DNA of 64,000 nucleotides. It comes from Eubacteriales bacterium. GTDB taxonomy: Bacteria; Bacillota; Clostridia; Lachnospirales; Lachnospiraceae. The notes under the pieces were generated by a model. That model was not told the DNA's origin. It did not search any database and saw nothing but the letters and a program-made list of their open reading frames with translations. Below, one piece after another: positions 7,494 to 15,961 of the stretch; the stretch's first letter is position 1, and each line of letters opens with the position of its first letter. The translations under genes and the position numbers were made by a program. The stretch lies in contig JAUNHC010000012.1 of assembly GCA_030524175.1 (NCBI GenBank), forward strand, positions 1 to 64,000, in the 5' to 3' direction.

Positions 7494-7733
7494 GGTGAGG
7501 AGAAGGGAGTCCGGTGCGGGGGCTATCGCTTGCGGCGGACATATCTAGGCTTTCATTTGTCGCTGGGGGACGGAAAAGGCGTGCGGCAACTCGCAGCGTT
7601 TGCTGATGCAAACGCTGCTCAGACAGGCCTTACTCCGTGCCAAGGCACGGCTTTTCCTGAACGCTCCAACTGAAAGCCAAGATCTGTCTCGTCCTCACTC
7701 AACGCCCCCGCACCGGAGTCCCTTCTCCTCACC
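7494..7733. repeat. 240-bp imperfect palindromic element
   Basis: Terminal arms 7494-7523 and 7704-7733 are inverted copies of 30 bp with one mismatch (starting GGTGAGGAGAAGGGA). Inverted similarity continues inward: GACATATCTAGGCTTTCA near 7538 pairs with a segment near 7668-7690. The centre holds two perfect hairpins, GCAGCGTTTGC/GCAAACGCTGC (7593-7618) and CCGTGCC/GGCACGG (7635-7650). The whole is GC-richer than its surroundings and has no ORF with a ribosome binding site. It could be a MITE-like repeat or a large structured RNA. The surrounding gap, 7423-7913, holds no gene. Confidence 0.6.
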
Positions 7734-7913
7734 TTCCTCTACGTTTCCACCCCTTCGAGGCGTTGTGTTCTTAGCTGAAAACTTTTCAGGCAGAAATAGT
7801 GTGACGTGACATTCGCTAGCATTAATGAACATACGGTTACTATGTATTATGTTCCGCCTTGTAACGTCAGCCTTACCCCAAAGCGTCCCCTCACCATTCC
7901 TTCCTTAATCCCC

Positions 7914-7945
7914 AAAAAAGAGCACCGCCTCTACGACAGTGCCCC
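7914..7945 (-). terminator. Terminator of the GH32-sugar ABC operon
   Basis: On the minus strand GGGCAC…GTGCTC pairs and is followed by TTTTTT. The stop codon of the DUF624 gene lies in the loop. Confidence 0.7.
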
Positions 7946-8572
7946 TTGTTCTTCTGTTTCTATAATGTGTTCTTTTCCGAAAATCTTTTTCATATGTATT
8001 TCAATCAACCAAGCCATCCCTGAAACACCCAGCAGCATCCCCATAAGGAGTGCAAGTGCCCAAAGCCTCACTGCAAACGCCTCCAGTGCAATCCATACCA
8101 GCATGAGTAATGTCCTGGGGAGATATTTCACTCCCAAAAACCAACTGTTTTGGAGTATTATTTTTACTGAGCAGTCCATTCTGGCTGCCAGAGGAAACAC
8201 ATAGATTGCTCCCGTAAGATACACTATGATAAGTGCAATAGTGAAACCCTTCATCATACCTGACACAGGGCTGTCAAGAACTGACCAGAAGCGGTAGTCC
8301 AGGAGTAGGCCCATCCCAATTCCTCCTGTCACAAGCCAAAGCAGAGACGATTTTTTCCAGTTGCCGCGAAAGGCTTTCCAGAAAGATTTCCAAATATAAC
8401 CTTCTTCACCGTCTGCTATCTGACCTGCTACCGTGAACATAGCAAAGGTGGAAGCACCTGCGGTGATCACCGGAAGGCTGAATATCACCCACAAAGCGTT
8501 TAGTTTTACCAGTTCCAGAAACTTTTCCATAAATCTGAAGAATTTCCCATCAGGATTAAAAATCTCATCCAT
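7931..8572 (-). CDS. DUF624 (YesL-family) membrane protein
   Basis: The 213-residue protein has about five to six hydrophobic segments and the N-terminal signature of DUF624/YesL proteins (FFRFMEKFLELVKLNALWVIFSLPV in shortened form: FMEKFLELVKLN then PVITAGAS). These proteins accompany CUT1 sugar ABC transporters in Firmicutes, and their exact role is not established. Here it is the last gene of the GH32 operon, 81 bases after the second permease, which is the usual position. ATG follows AAAGGTGGGAG. Confidence 0.85.
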   Translation of the reverse strand: MDEIFNPDGKFFRFMEKFLELVKLNALWVIFSLPVITAGASTFAMFTVAGQIADGEEGYIWKSFWKAFRGNWKKSSLLWLVTGGIGMGLLLDYRFWSVLDSPVSGMMKGFTIALIIVYLTGAIYVFPLAARMDCSVKIILQNSWFLGVKYLPRTLLMLVWIALEAFAVRLWALALLMGMLLGVSGMAWLIEIHMKKIFGKEHIIETEEQGALS

Positions 8573-8653
8573 TTTACTCCCACCTTTCTATATGCGAATG
8601 TCTGTATATTATCCGGTACGATTACTAACTTCTTCTATGACATGGACATATTT

Positions 8654-9496
8654 TCAACCTTTAATACCGGTGGATGCAATACCCTCAACATAGTATTTCT
8701 GAAGTGCTATAAACATAATAAGCATGGGAATAGCTGATATGGTAAGGGATGCCATAATAGGTCCGTAGTTTATAGGTTTCGATCCAAAGAAAGTCTGAAT
8801 CGCCAGCTGGATTGTTCTTTTTTCTTCCCCTGTCACCACCAGTAAGGGCCACATAAAGTCATTCCAATGTGCAACAAAATCAAGGATAAAGATAGTTGCA
8901 TATACGGTTCCGGAAATGGGTACAACCACCCTGAAGAAGCTCTTCACCGGACCGCAGCCGTCTATGGATGCAGCTTCCAATAAATCATTTGGAATATCAA
9001 GGAAGAACTGGCGGAACATGTAAATACTAAAGCATTTCGCTACAAAGGGTATGATCAGGCCTGCCCATTGATTTACCCATCCCAAATTCGCCACCTCTAC
9101 ATACAGAGGAAGCATAATAGCTTCCATTGGGAATACCATGAGACTGATAACCAGGGTAAGCAATGCATTTTTCCCTTTAAAGCGGAATTTAGCCAGTGCA
9201 TATCCACAGAGTGAATTGACAATTAAATCTAAAACAATAATCACAAAAACATAGAATAAACTGTTTCCGATAAACTTCCACATATTAATCCTGGAAAACA
9301 CTTCCAGATAATTGCTGACAGAAGCTCCTGTGGGCAGAAATGTACTCAAAGTATTCATATTTTTGAATATTTCTGCCTCCGGCTTCAGAGAAGCGGAAAT
9401 CATCCAGATAAGGGGAGATACGAATATGAGTGCAATTACAGTGTTTCCCACATAGAACAGTATATTTCCTAAAAATGTCCTCTGTTTATAGGTCAT
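8654..9496 (-). CDS. Sugar ABC transporter permease (CUT1, MalG/LplC-like)
   Basis: This 280-residue inner-membrane permease has six hydrophobic segments and the EAA loop that contacts the ATPase (EAASIDGCGPVKSFFRVVVP, about residues 185-205). The start follows AAGGAGG, and the upstream permease gene ends 13 bases before it. Together they make the heterodimeric channel of a CUT1 importer. No ATPase gene is in the operon, so a shared MsmK-type ATPase elsewhere is expected, as is common in Firmicutes. Confidence 0.9.
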   Translation of the reverse strand: MTYKQRTFLGNILFYVGNTVIALIFVSPLIWMISASLKPEAEIFKNMNTLSTFLPTGASVSNYLEVFSRINMWKFIGNSLFYVFVIIVLDLIVNSLCGYALAKFRFKGKNALLTLVISLMVFPMEAIMLPLYVEVANLGWVNQWAGLIIPFVAKCFSIYMFRQFFLDIPNDLLEAASIDGCGPVKSFFRVVVPISGTVYATIFILDFVAHWNDFMWPLLVVTGEEKRTIQLAIQTFFGSKPINYGPIMASLTISAIPMLIMFIALQKYYVEGIASTGIKG

Positions 9497-9509
9497 ATTC
9501 CTTTCCTCC

Positions 9510-10397
9510 TTAATCAGCTTTAATTATCTTTTTCATCGACAGTGACATGACAATAACAATCACAAAAAACACCGCAGCCACTGTACAGGCATATCCGAAA
9601 TGTCTCTTCTGAAAGCCCTGCTCATAGATATAATAGACAAGTGTTCTTGTGGAATTCTGCGGTCCGCCCTTTGTCATTACGTAGGGCTGAGTGAACAGCT
9701 TCATCGCCTGGATCATGGTGATCATAACCACGTATTTAATTACATTTTTTAGTCCTGGCAATGTGACGTAAATGAATTGTTTAAACTTACCTGCTCCGTC
9801 AATGGATGCAGCCTCATACTGTTCTCCCGGTATGCCCTGCAGTCCTGCCAGAAAAATCATCATCTGGTATCCTGCTGCCTGCCATGCAGACATAAAAATA
9901 ATGGAATTCATTGCCGTATCCGGACTGTTCAAGAACTGGCAGGTATCCATACCTATGCTCTTCAGGAATGCATTAAGAAGACCTGTATCCGGATTTGGAT
10001 TATAAAGCACTGTCCAAAGGATGGCCACAACAACCATCGAGGTTACCTGGGGACTGAAATATGCAGCCCGGAAAATGGATACGCCTCGTCTTCTGGACGA
10101 AATCAGAAGGGCCAGTCCCAGCGCCAGAATACATTGGAACGGAACTACAATAACAGTAAAGTAGAACGTATTTTTAACTGCCTGCCAGAAACTTTTGTCC
10201 GAAAACAGCTTTATAAAGTTTTCAAATCCTACAAATTTGATTTTATCCGGCCGCATGATATTATAGTTGGTAAACGCATAACGGACAGTGGAAAGTGCCG
10301 GCAATATCAGAAATGCTATCAGCAGAATCAATGCAGGAATGACAAAAAGATATGCTGCTTTTATTTCACTCTTTCTTTTAATTCCATTTGCTTTCAT
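9510..10397 (-). CDS. Sugar ABC transporter permease (CUT1, MalF/LplB-like)
   Basis: The partner permease has about 295 residues and six membrane segments, with the EAA loop YEAASIDGAGKFKQFIYVTLP in shortened form (EAASIDGAG) near residue 200. The ATG at 10397 is chosen because AAGGAG lies 6 bases upstream; a GTG 27 bases earlier has no ribosome binding site. The gene lies 72 bases after the binding-protein gene. The pair imports the oligosaccharide that the operon's GH32 enzyme would cleave in the cytoplasm. Confidence 0.9.
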   Translation of the reverse strand: MKANGIKRKSEIKAAYLFVIPALILLIAFLILPALSTVRYAFTNYNIMRPDKIKFVGFENFIKLFSDKSFWQAVKNTFYFTVIVVPFQCILALGLALLISSRRRGVSIFRAAYFSPQVTSMVVVAILWTVLYNPNPDTGLLNAFLKSIGMDTCQFLNSPDTAMNSIIFMSAWQAAGYQMMIFLAGLQGIPGEQYEAASIDGAGKFKQFIYVTLPGLKNVIKYVVMITMIQAMKLFTQPYVMTKGGPQNSTRTLVYYIYEQGFQKRHFGYACTVAAVFFVIVIVMSLSMKKIIKAD

Positions 10398-10469
10398 GGG
10401 CTTCTCCTTCCCGTGTTCCGACACCGCTGACAGCCTTTGAAAGCGGTGCCGTACACTTGCAATCAGAGA

Positions 10470-11747
10470 TTATTCGGCATAACTCATCTCATAATCTTCG
10501 TCAACATCTGCTGCCAGATTATCCAGTTCTTCCTGTACATCTGCGCCTGTAAAAATGTTCATCATAGCCTCAGAAAATCCGGGAGAAAGGACAGTGTAAG
10601 AAGGAGTTCTTGGTCTTGGGTGTCCTGTTTCCATGGACTGCTCTTTGAACAAGGAACGTGGATACTGGTCATACTCTGTAAGTGTTTCATAAGAAGAAAC
10701 TCTGGTAGGAAGCTTGGCGATTGCCTGTGCATAGGTTGTCACGTTCTCTTCGTTCATGAGGAATTTCATAACCTCGCCTGCTGCTTCCACATCTGCATCC
10801 TTGGTAATGCAGGCTGCCCAGTCCCCTGTAGGTGAGGTGTTGATTCCATCGTTGTCCGCAACAGGGAAATAAGTAACGCCCCAATTCAGATCCGGATATT
10901 CATTTTCCAAGGTGGCAACCTCCCAGGAGCCGCCCAGCATAGTAGCTGATTTACCATTGTGGAATGCTTTCTCAATAGGGTCGATATCAGCAAGGCCTTC
11001 CTGGATCAGACTGTTTAAAAATTCTGCTGCTTCCACGCCCTTTTCACTGTTCACATAACCGTCAGCCTTTGAGCCGTCTTCGTTTACAAAGTCAGTTCCG
11101 TTGGAAATCCAGAACTGCTCCAGAACATAGGGAAGTCCCTCGCCCTGGTCCATAATAATATTCGTTCCTGTCACCCCGTCCTTTGTAAGCTTCTCAGCCA
11201 CTTCTTTAAACTCAGACCAGGTCCATGCGTCCTCCAGTTTGTCCGGGGCAGTGATACCGGCTTCATCCAGCATATCCTGATTGTAGTATAATGCCACGGA
11301 ACTTTCAGTCGCACCCAATGCAAAAAGTTCATCATCGTAAGTTCCCTGAACCTTAATGGAATCAACAAAATCGCTCAAATCTTCTTCTGTGAAAAACTCA
11401 TCAATAGGTAAAATAACACCGTTTGCCGCATAGTTGGCAATATTTGGACCATCTACATAAAGAATGTCCGGAAGGTCATTGGAAGTAAGAGCCGCATTCA
11501 CTTTGTCCTCGTATGCATAGGAATCAGCACGTACAATTGCCTCACGGGACAGCACTATTTCACCCTCATGAGCTTTATTAAACTCATCAACTTTCTGTAC
11601 CCACCACTCTTCGATCGCCGGCTCATCTGTAGGACTCCAGATTGTAATTTCAACCGGATCATCAGCCATTACAGGCACTGTAAATCCTGTTGTCATAACT
11701 GCTGCCGCTGAAATAACTGCCATTGTTTTTACCATTCTTTTTTTCAT
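10470..11747 (-). CDS. Sugar-binding protein of CUT1 ABC transporter
   Basis: This 425-residue family 1 extracellular solute-binding protein begins with a clear signal peptide (MKKRMVKTMAVISAAAVMTT, then a cut after VMA). The mature part starts DDPVEITIWSPT, and the body has the expected features such as GGSWEVATLENEYP and PTGDWAACITKDA. Unlike most Gram-positive binding proteins it has no lipobox cysteine, so it would not be lipid-anchored. The ATG at 11747 follows AAAGGAG; the ATG 18 bases upstream is poorer. It is the second gene of the operon, 26 bases after GH32. Confidence 0.9.
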   Translation of the reverse strand: MKKRMVKTMAVISAAAVMTTGFTVPVMADDPVEITIWSPTDEPAIEEWWVQKVDEFNKAHEGEIVLSREAIVRADSYAYEDKVNAALTSNDLPDILYVDGPNIANYAANGVILPIDEFFTEEDLSDFVDSIKVQGTYDDELFALGATESSVALYYNQDMLDEAGITAPDKLEDAWTWSEFKEVAEKLTKDGVTGTNIIMDQGEGLPYVLEQFWISNGTDFVNEDGSKADGYVNSEKGVEAAEFLNSLIQEGLADIDPIEKAFHNGKSATMLGGSWEVATLENEYPDLNWGVTYFPVADNDGINTSPTGDWAACITKDADVEAAGEVMKFLMNEENVTTYAQAIAKLPTRVSSYETLTEYDQYPRSLFKEQSMETGHPRPRTPSYTVLSPGFSEAMMNIFTGADVQEELDNLAADVDEDYEMSYAE

Positions 11748-11773
11748 ATTTATTCTCCTTTTCATTTTATTTT

Positions 11774-13420
11774 CTACCAGACAGAATCCATTGTAAACAG
11801 TTCTGTCTGTGAGAGTTCCTTAGATTTCAGAAAGAAGTATCCTTCTGATCTGCTGTTATAGAAGAGCTTAGTACCTACATCCTCGCCATCGTTAAGGTAT
11901 ACCTCAACTGTTCTTCTGTCCACAAAAATTTCTGCACTTCTGCACTCTTTCACAGAGGACAGAAACTCAATCGTGCTGCTTTTCACTCCCTGTGTTTTTA
12001 AAAAAACTTTTCCGCTTTCTGCCACCAGTCGTATTTCTTTTTCTCCGTCTTTTCCCATAATAATCTGGAAATCTCCCTGATTTTCAAAGGTAATCCGTGC
12101 ATAATACTGATTGCCGGGAATATGTTCCTTCTTCAGTTCTCGTATCTCACCACTAAAAAGCTTTTCCCTTCGAAGACTATATATTTCCTTTACAGGAAGA
12201 GCATATATTCGTCCCTGCCTTACATGTAACTCTCTGGGAATTGTCATACTGCCATATGTACCCGGTTCAGTGACCACATGTTCCTTATAAAAATCAGAAA
12301 CCCATCCCATAAAAATCCTGCGTCCATTATGAGAAAAAGTCTGAGCCGCGTAACAGTTGCTGCCAAAATCTACCCACTGTTCATTTTCTGTATGAAGTCT
12401 GCGACCATTCCATTTGCCTATGTAATAACGGCTGGGCTGAAATCGTCCCTGCTGATCGTAATAATCCATCCAGGCCCCCATAGCCACATAAGTTCCATCA
12501 AGTTTGAAGAAATCCGGGCATTCTATTGTTCTGATAGGCTGAGATTCTGTTATGAGGGGACACCGATAATGCCAATGTTCTTTATCCTCTGATTCATACA
12601 GCAGAATAGAACCTTTTCCCTCCATGCAGCTTCCAAGTACAAGATAGCACCTATCGCCAAATTCCCCTGCTTTCGGGTCACGGAAATCAAAATTGGCGCC
12701 CTTTGGTTTCTCTCTTATGATCTCTTTCTCAGGACTAAAATTCACCATATCCCTGGAGTCCATCATTGTCTGGTACTGGACTGTATCACTGCCATCCTCC
12801 TGAGGGCCAATGTGCCTTGTTAGGAAAAACAGGACCTTGTCCTCCTGGGGAAGTGCACTGCCGGAAAAGGCACCGCCCTTCAGCTCCTGATCATTCAATA
12901 TTTCCTTCTGAGGTTCAAGAACTATGGGAAGATGCTTCCAATGAACTAAGTCCTTACTGGCCGCATGTCCCCAATACATGTTATTCCATTCCTGACCAAA
13001 TGGATTATACTGATAAAATAAATGGTAATATCCCTGATACCAGCATAGTCCGTTTGGATCGTTTAGCCAGTTCACTATGGGGGTAAAATGATATTGTTCC
13101 CTGTAGGGCGTGTCACAAAATCTGCGATATGCTTCTCCTTCCAGTTCTTTGAAATCATTACAGGGATCCAGAACACAAACCCCCTCCTCCAGAATATCCT
13201 CTCTGCCGCTTAGGTAAGCAAGAGCCGCCCAGGCATGCTCCGTTTTCACTTGGTATATACTGTCTTTTTCTACAGGAAGACGGACCCATGTGCCATATTC
13301 ATGTTCCAGTTCTTTCTTCTTAAGGATCCTGCCCTCACAGTCTGTGAGTACGATGCTCCCTTGGTCCGGCCCGTCTGGTCTTGCAAATATTTCGAGGCAT
13401 TCGTACTTTCCTGTATACAT
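11774..13420 (-). CDS. Glycoside hydrolase family 32 beta-fructosidase
   Basis: The 548-residue protein has the three GH32 active-site motifs: NDPNG (residues 120-124, nucleophile Asp121), RDP (about 247-249) and EC (about 300-301, acid/base Glu). A beta-sandwich domain occupies the C-terminal 130 residues. About 100 extra N-terminal residues precede the catalytic domain. There is no signal peptide, so hydrolysis of sucrose, kestose or short fructans occurs after import. The ATG at 13420 lies 6 bases after AGGAGGCGG, so the upstream in-frame ATG at 13465 is rejected. First gene of the operon, with two LacI-type operators before it. Confidence 0.92.
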   Translation of the reverse strand: MYTGKYECLEIFARPDGPDQGSIVLTDCEGRILKKKELEHEYGTWVRLPVEKDSIYQVKTEHAWAALAYLSGREDILEEGVCVLDPCNDFKELEGEAYRRFCDTPYREQYHFTPIVNWLNDPNGLCWYQGYYHLFYQYNPFGQEWNNMYWGHAASKDLVHWKHLPIVLEPQKEILNDQELKGGAFSGSALPQEDKVLFFLTRHIGPQEDGSDTVQYQTMMDSRDMVNFSPEKEIIREKPKGANFDFRDPKAGEFGDRCYLVLGSCMEGKGSILLYESEDKEHWHYRCPLITESQPIRTIECPDFFKLDGTYVAMGAWMDYYDQQGRFQPSRYYIGKWNGRRLHTENEQWVDFGSNCYAAQTFSHNGRRIFMGWVSDFYKEHVVTEPGTYGSMTIPRELHVRQGRIYALPVKEIYSLRREKLFSGEIRELKKEHIPGNQYYARITFENQGDFQIIMGKDGEKEIRLVAESGKVFLKTQGVKSSTIEFLSSVKECRSAEIFVDRRTVEVYLNDGEDVGTKLFYNSRSEGYFFLKSKELSQTELFTMDSVW

Positions 13421-13472
13421 ACAATTCCGCCTCCTCTCTGATCGTGTTATTTTCAGTTGCTGCATTTCTATT

Positions 13473-13487
13473 GTGGAACCCGTTCCC
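13473..13487. promoter_or_regulatory. Downstream LacI-type operator
   Basis: GTGGAACCCGTTCCC contains the perfect arms GGAAC/GTTCC. It lies in the GH32 leader, about 60 bp from the second operator, or close to six helical turns. Confidence 0.55.
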
Positions 13488-13531
13488 TTACCTTCAAAAA
13501 ATATAAGTGCTGTAACTTATGCACTTCGTCT

Positions 13532-13550
13532 ATGTGGTACCCGTTCCATG
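13532..13550. promoter_or_regulatory. LacI-type operator at the GH32 promoter
   Basis: ATGTGGTACCCGTTCCATG is a near-palindrome that starts 5 bp downstream of the -10 box and so covers the transcription start. Its core is shared with the site at 13473. Repression by the adjacent LacI protein is the simplest reading. Confidence 0.6.
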
Positions 13551-13555
13551 TTTGC

Positions 13556-13584
13556 ATTATAGGATATTCTTTTTTATTTGTCAA
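13556..13584 (-). promoter_or_regulatory. Consensus sigma-A promoter of the GH32 operon
   Basis: TTGACA (13579-13584), a 17-bp spacer and TATAAT (13556-13561), a perfect match to consensus on the minus strand. Confidence 0.85.
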
Positions 13585-13614
13585 TTGTTTATTGGGATTT
13601 TTTACATACCTAAA

Positions 13615-13671
13615 AGATACATAGCAGAAAGGCTTTGTGCATATTTCACAAAGCCTTTCTGCTATGTATCT
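13615..13671. terminator. 25-bp perfect hairpin after lacI
   Basis: Two perfectly complementary 25-base arms (13615-13639 and 13647-13671) enclose a 7-base loop. T-runs lie on both sides: TTTTC on plus and TTTTA on minus. It separates lacI from the GH32 promoter and should terminate lacI transcription. The stem is unusually long and perfect for a terminator. Confidence 0.8.
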
Positions 13672-13686
13672 TTTTCACAAATTTCT

Positions 13687-14709
13687 TCAAATGTGATTGT
13701 GCGTTTTCCATAAATTTCCGTCCAATTTTACTGGAAAGGTACTCCCTCCCTGTCTGACTTCTACGGTAATTATCTGTTTATGTGGAACCCGTTTCCTATT
13801 TTCAATCAAATCCACCACTGTATCTGCGCACGTCTCTGATAAAAATTGTATATTTTGACAGATGCTGGTAACCTCCGGATAGCATAACCGGGTAATATCC
13901 ATTCCGTCATAGGCAACCACCTTCAAATCCTCCGGCACCTTCCTGCCGGCCTTCATTGCCAAATGCATATAATAGAGAGCCGGCTGGTCTGCTGCAAATA
14001 CCCCGTCAACCCCATCATATTTTCTGATTCCTTCTCTTGCCGCATTCCAGTAGGATTCATGGTCAAACCGGTTCCACTCCATCACCACATCAACTACTTC
14101 CACCCCGTGCTCACTCATGATCGTCTCAAACACAGCATGTCTGTTATTGGCTGCCACATCCGGCGCCACACCGGTAATATGAAGAATTTTTCTGCATTTA
14201 TTCTTGAGAAGTATCTCTGCTGCCAGGCATCCTCCGTACTCATGATCAGACCCAACCATAGGAATCCGAGGACCAAAATCCCGATCCATAGATACAATAG
14301 GTTTCTTTCTTTTCAGATACTCTTCCCCCTCCAGAGTATGGGCTGCTGTGATAATACCATCCACCATATTACGGTCCAGCATATCCAGATACTCTCTTTC
14401 TCTGTTGCTTATTCCAATAGTATTGCAGACCATAGTCTTATATCCTGATTTATACAATGCTACTTCCGTCTGCCTGACAAAGTTAGAAAAAAAAGGATGT
14501 TCCAAATCCGGTATGATGATTCCAATAATTCCTGTACGGTTACGAAAAAGATTTCTCGCCAGTTCATTTGGTATATAGCCAAGCTCATCTATAGCATCTT
14601 GTATCTTTTTCCTCGTATCTGCGGACACATAGCCGCTGCCGTTAATTACCCTTGACACAGTGCCTACTCCTACACCTGCCTTCTGTGCCACATCTCTGAT
14701 ACTAGCCAT
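13687..14709 (-). CDS. LacI-family transcriptional repressor
   Basis: The 340-residue protein has an N-terminal LacI helix-turn-helix and hinge (IRDVAQKAGVGVGTVSRVIN, residues 4-23, then LARNL near 50) and a periplasmic-binding-like ligand domain (GIIGIIIPDLEHPFFS…). It lies directly upstream of the GH32 operon, whose promoter carries two matching operators, so it probably senses a fructose-containing sugar or a product of it. A third operator-like sequence (13781-13796) lies inside its own coding region. It has its own promoter and terminator. ATG follows AGGTGAACATAGGGAAAG. Confidence 0.92.
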   Translation of the reverse strand: MASIRDVAQKAGVGVGTVSRVINGSGYVSADTRKKIQDAIDELGYIPNELARNLFRNRTGIIGIIIPDLEHPFFSNFVRQTEVALYKSGYKTMVCNTIGISNREREYLDMLDRNMVDGIITAAHTLEGEEYLKRKKPIVSMDRDFGPRIPMVGSDHEYGGCLAAEILLKNKCRKILHITGVAPDVAANNRHAVFETIMSEHGVEVVDVVMEWNRFDHESYWNAAREGIRKYDGVDGVFAADQPALYYMHLAMKAGRKVPEDLKVVAYDGMDITRLCYPEVTSICQNIQFLSETCADTVVDLIENRKRVPHKQIITVEVRQGGSTFPVKLDGNLWKTHNHI

Positions 14710-14819
14710 AATCTTTCCCTATGTTCACCTCTTATACTTTCACTTTTCTTAATCTGACCAACGTAATTGCCGTAACAATTCAGGCAAGCCTGAAGGATTA
14801 CTAGTTGTCAACTCTGGAT

Positions 14820-14848
14820 ATTATATCACGGGGCCTTATTCTTTACAA
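14820..14848 (-). promoter_or_regulatory. Promoter of lacI
   Basis: TTGTAA (14843-14848), 17-bp spacer, TATAAT (14820-14825). An 11-bp palindrome, AGTTGTCAACT, lies just downstream, near the expected start of transcription. Confidence 0.6.
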
Positions 14849-14952
14849 TTATCAGCCTCAACCAAAAAAATAATATTTTTTCGTGATTTTGAAGTTTTTT
14901 CCCGGCAAGGTGCGTTATAATAAGTGAACGGGTACAGAAAGGGGCTGATATC

Positions 14953-15456
14953 ATTTCACAGGAACAATATCTGGAATATTTAATAGACCAATACCAAAAC
15001 TTAATATATTCCATATGTTTAAAGTCTATCGGCAACCCCTTTGACGCCGAGGACCTGACCCAGGAAGTGTTTATATCCGCCTACAAAAACTTATCCCGTT
15101 TTGACGGTACCTACGAAAAAGCCTGGCTGTCTAAAATTGCAGTCCGGAAATGTCTGGATTATTTAAAAGCAGCCGGGCGGCGTACCGTTCCCACGGAGGA
15201 CACATATTTCTCTCAGATACCTGATAAGAATTCTTCCCCGGAGGAAACTTATTTGCTGGAGGATTCCAACAGTCAGGTCCGGCTGCTGTGCCAGCAGCTC
15301 CGGAGTCCTTACAAAGAAGTGGCCACCGCTCATTTCTGTGAGGAATTGTCCGTAACCGAAATTGCGCAAAGGGAAAATAAAAATACAAAAACAATCCAAA
15401 CACAGCTTTACCGGGCCAAAGCTATGCTGAAAAAAATGTTGGAAAGGAGTGATTAG
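14953..15456 (+). CDS. ECF-type RNA polymerase sigma factor, non-AUG start
   Basis: Sigma region 2 (LIYSICLKSIGNPFDAEDLT, then QEVFISAYKNLSRF) and region 4 (LSVTEIAQRENKNTKTIQTQ, then LYRAKAMLKKML) give a 167-residue ECF-type factor. The first GTG in frame (15067) lies inside region 2 and would remove its essential N-terminal helix. The frame stays open upstream, with homology back to about ISQEQYLEYLIDQYQ. No ATG, GTG or TTG occurs between the upstream stop and 15067. AAAGGGG (14938-14944) points to ATT at 14953, or ATC at 14950, as start codon. Anti-sigma gene follows without a gap. Confidence 0.8.
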   Translation: MSQEQYLEYLIDQYQNLIYSICLKSIGNPFDAEDLTQEVFISAYKNLSRFDGTYEKAWLSKIAVRKCLDYLKAAGRRTVPTEDTYFSQIPDKNSSPEETYLLEDSNSQVRLLCQQLRSPYKEVATAHFCEELSVTEIAQRENKNTKTIQTQLYRAKAMLKKMLERSD

Positions 15457-15960
15457 ATGCATATAGATAAGAATGATTTTAAAAACTTTCAAGGCAATGC
15501 AATGGACACACAAGACATGATTGCTTTTCTTGAGCACCTGGATCAATGCAGTTTTTGCCTTGACCAGTTCATTCACGAAGAGGAAGAAACATGCAGCCTC
15601 ACCACTCCCGTCTATCTAAAAGAACAAATTCTTGCAAAAGCAACTTCACCTGAGGTCAAAGCTGCCAAATCCGCATCGGACACTTCCCGGCGGATGCAGC
15701 TTTTCTACTACAGTCTGCGCACAGCCGCGGGAGTAGTAGCAGCGTTATTCCTTTTATTCAGTGTCAGTCAGATAGATTTCACATCTATTCAGGCTACGCC
15801 GTCTGTACAGACTGAAGCACATCAACCATCTGCCAGGCCTGGCTCCAGCTACGTCTCAGATTTCACTCAGGGGATTGGAAAAGGTATTTCGGACGGCGCA
15901 AAAAGATTCACCAATTATCTGAGTGATTTTTCAAATAAAATAGTAAATGGAGGCAAGTAA
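15457..15960 (+). CDS. Zinc-type membrane anti-sigma factor
   Basis: The start codon directly follows the sigma factor stop. The 167-residue protein has an N-terminal cytoplasmic HxxxCxxC zinc motif (His27, Cys31, Cys34) typical of ZAS anti-sigma domains. One membrane segment lies near residues 86-105 (AAGVVAALFLLFSV), followed by about 60 extracytoplasmic residues. It should hold the sigma factor inactive at the membrane and release it on an envelope signal. Ends with GGAGGCAAG, which serves as the ribosome binding site of the next gene. Confidence 0.8.
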   Translation: MHIDKNDFKNFQGNAMDTQDMIAFLEHLDQCSFCLDQFIHEEEETCSLTTPVYLKEQILAKATSPEVKAAKSASDTSRRMQLFYYSLRTAAGVVAALFLLFSVSQIDFTSIQATPSVQTEAHQPSARPGSSYVSDFTQGIGKGISDGAKRFTNYLSDFSNKIVNGGK

Positions 15961-15961
15961 T

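Noticed and set aside
7460-7810. Small plus-strand open frames across the palindromic element
   Set aside because: They are short, lack ribosome binding sites and cross the palindrome arms; the inverted repeat structure explains the composition better.
9777-10430. Plus-strand open frame of 217 codons
   Set aside because: Antisense to the CUT1 permease gene and low-complexity; a shadow.
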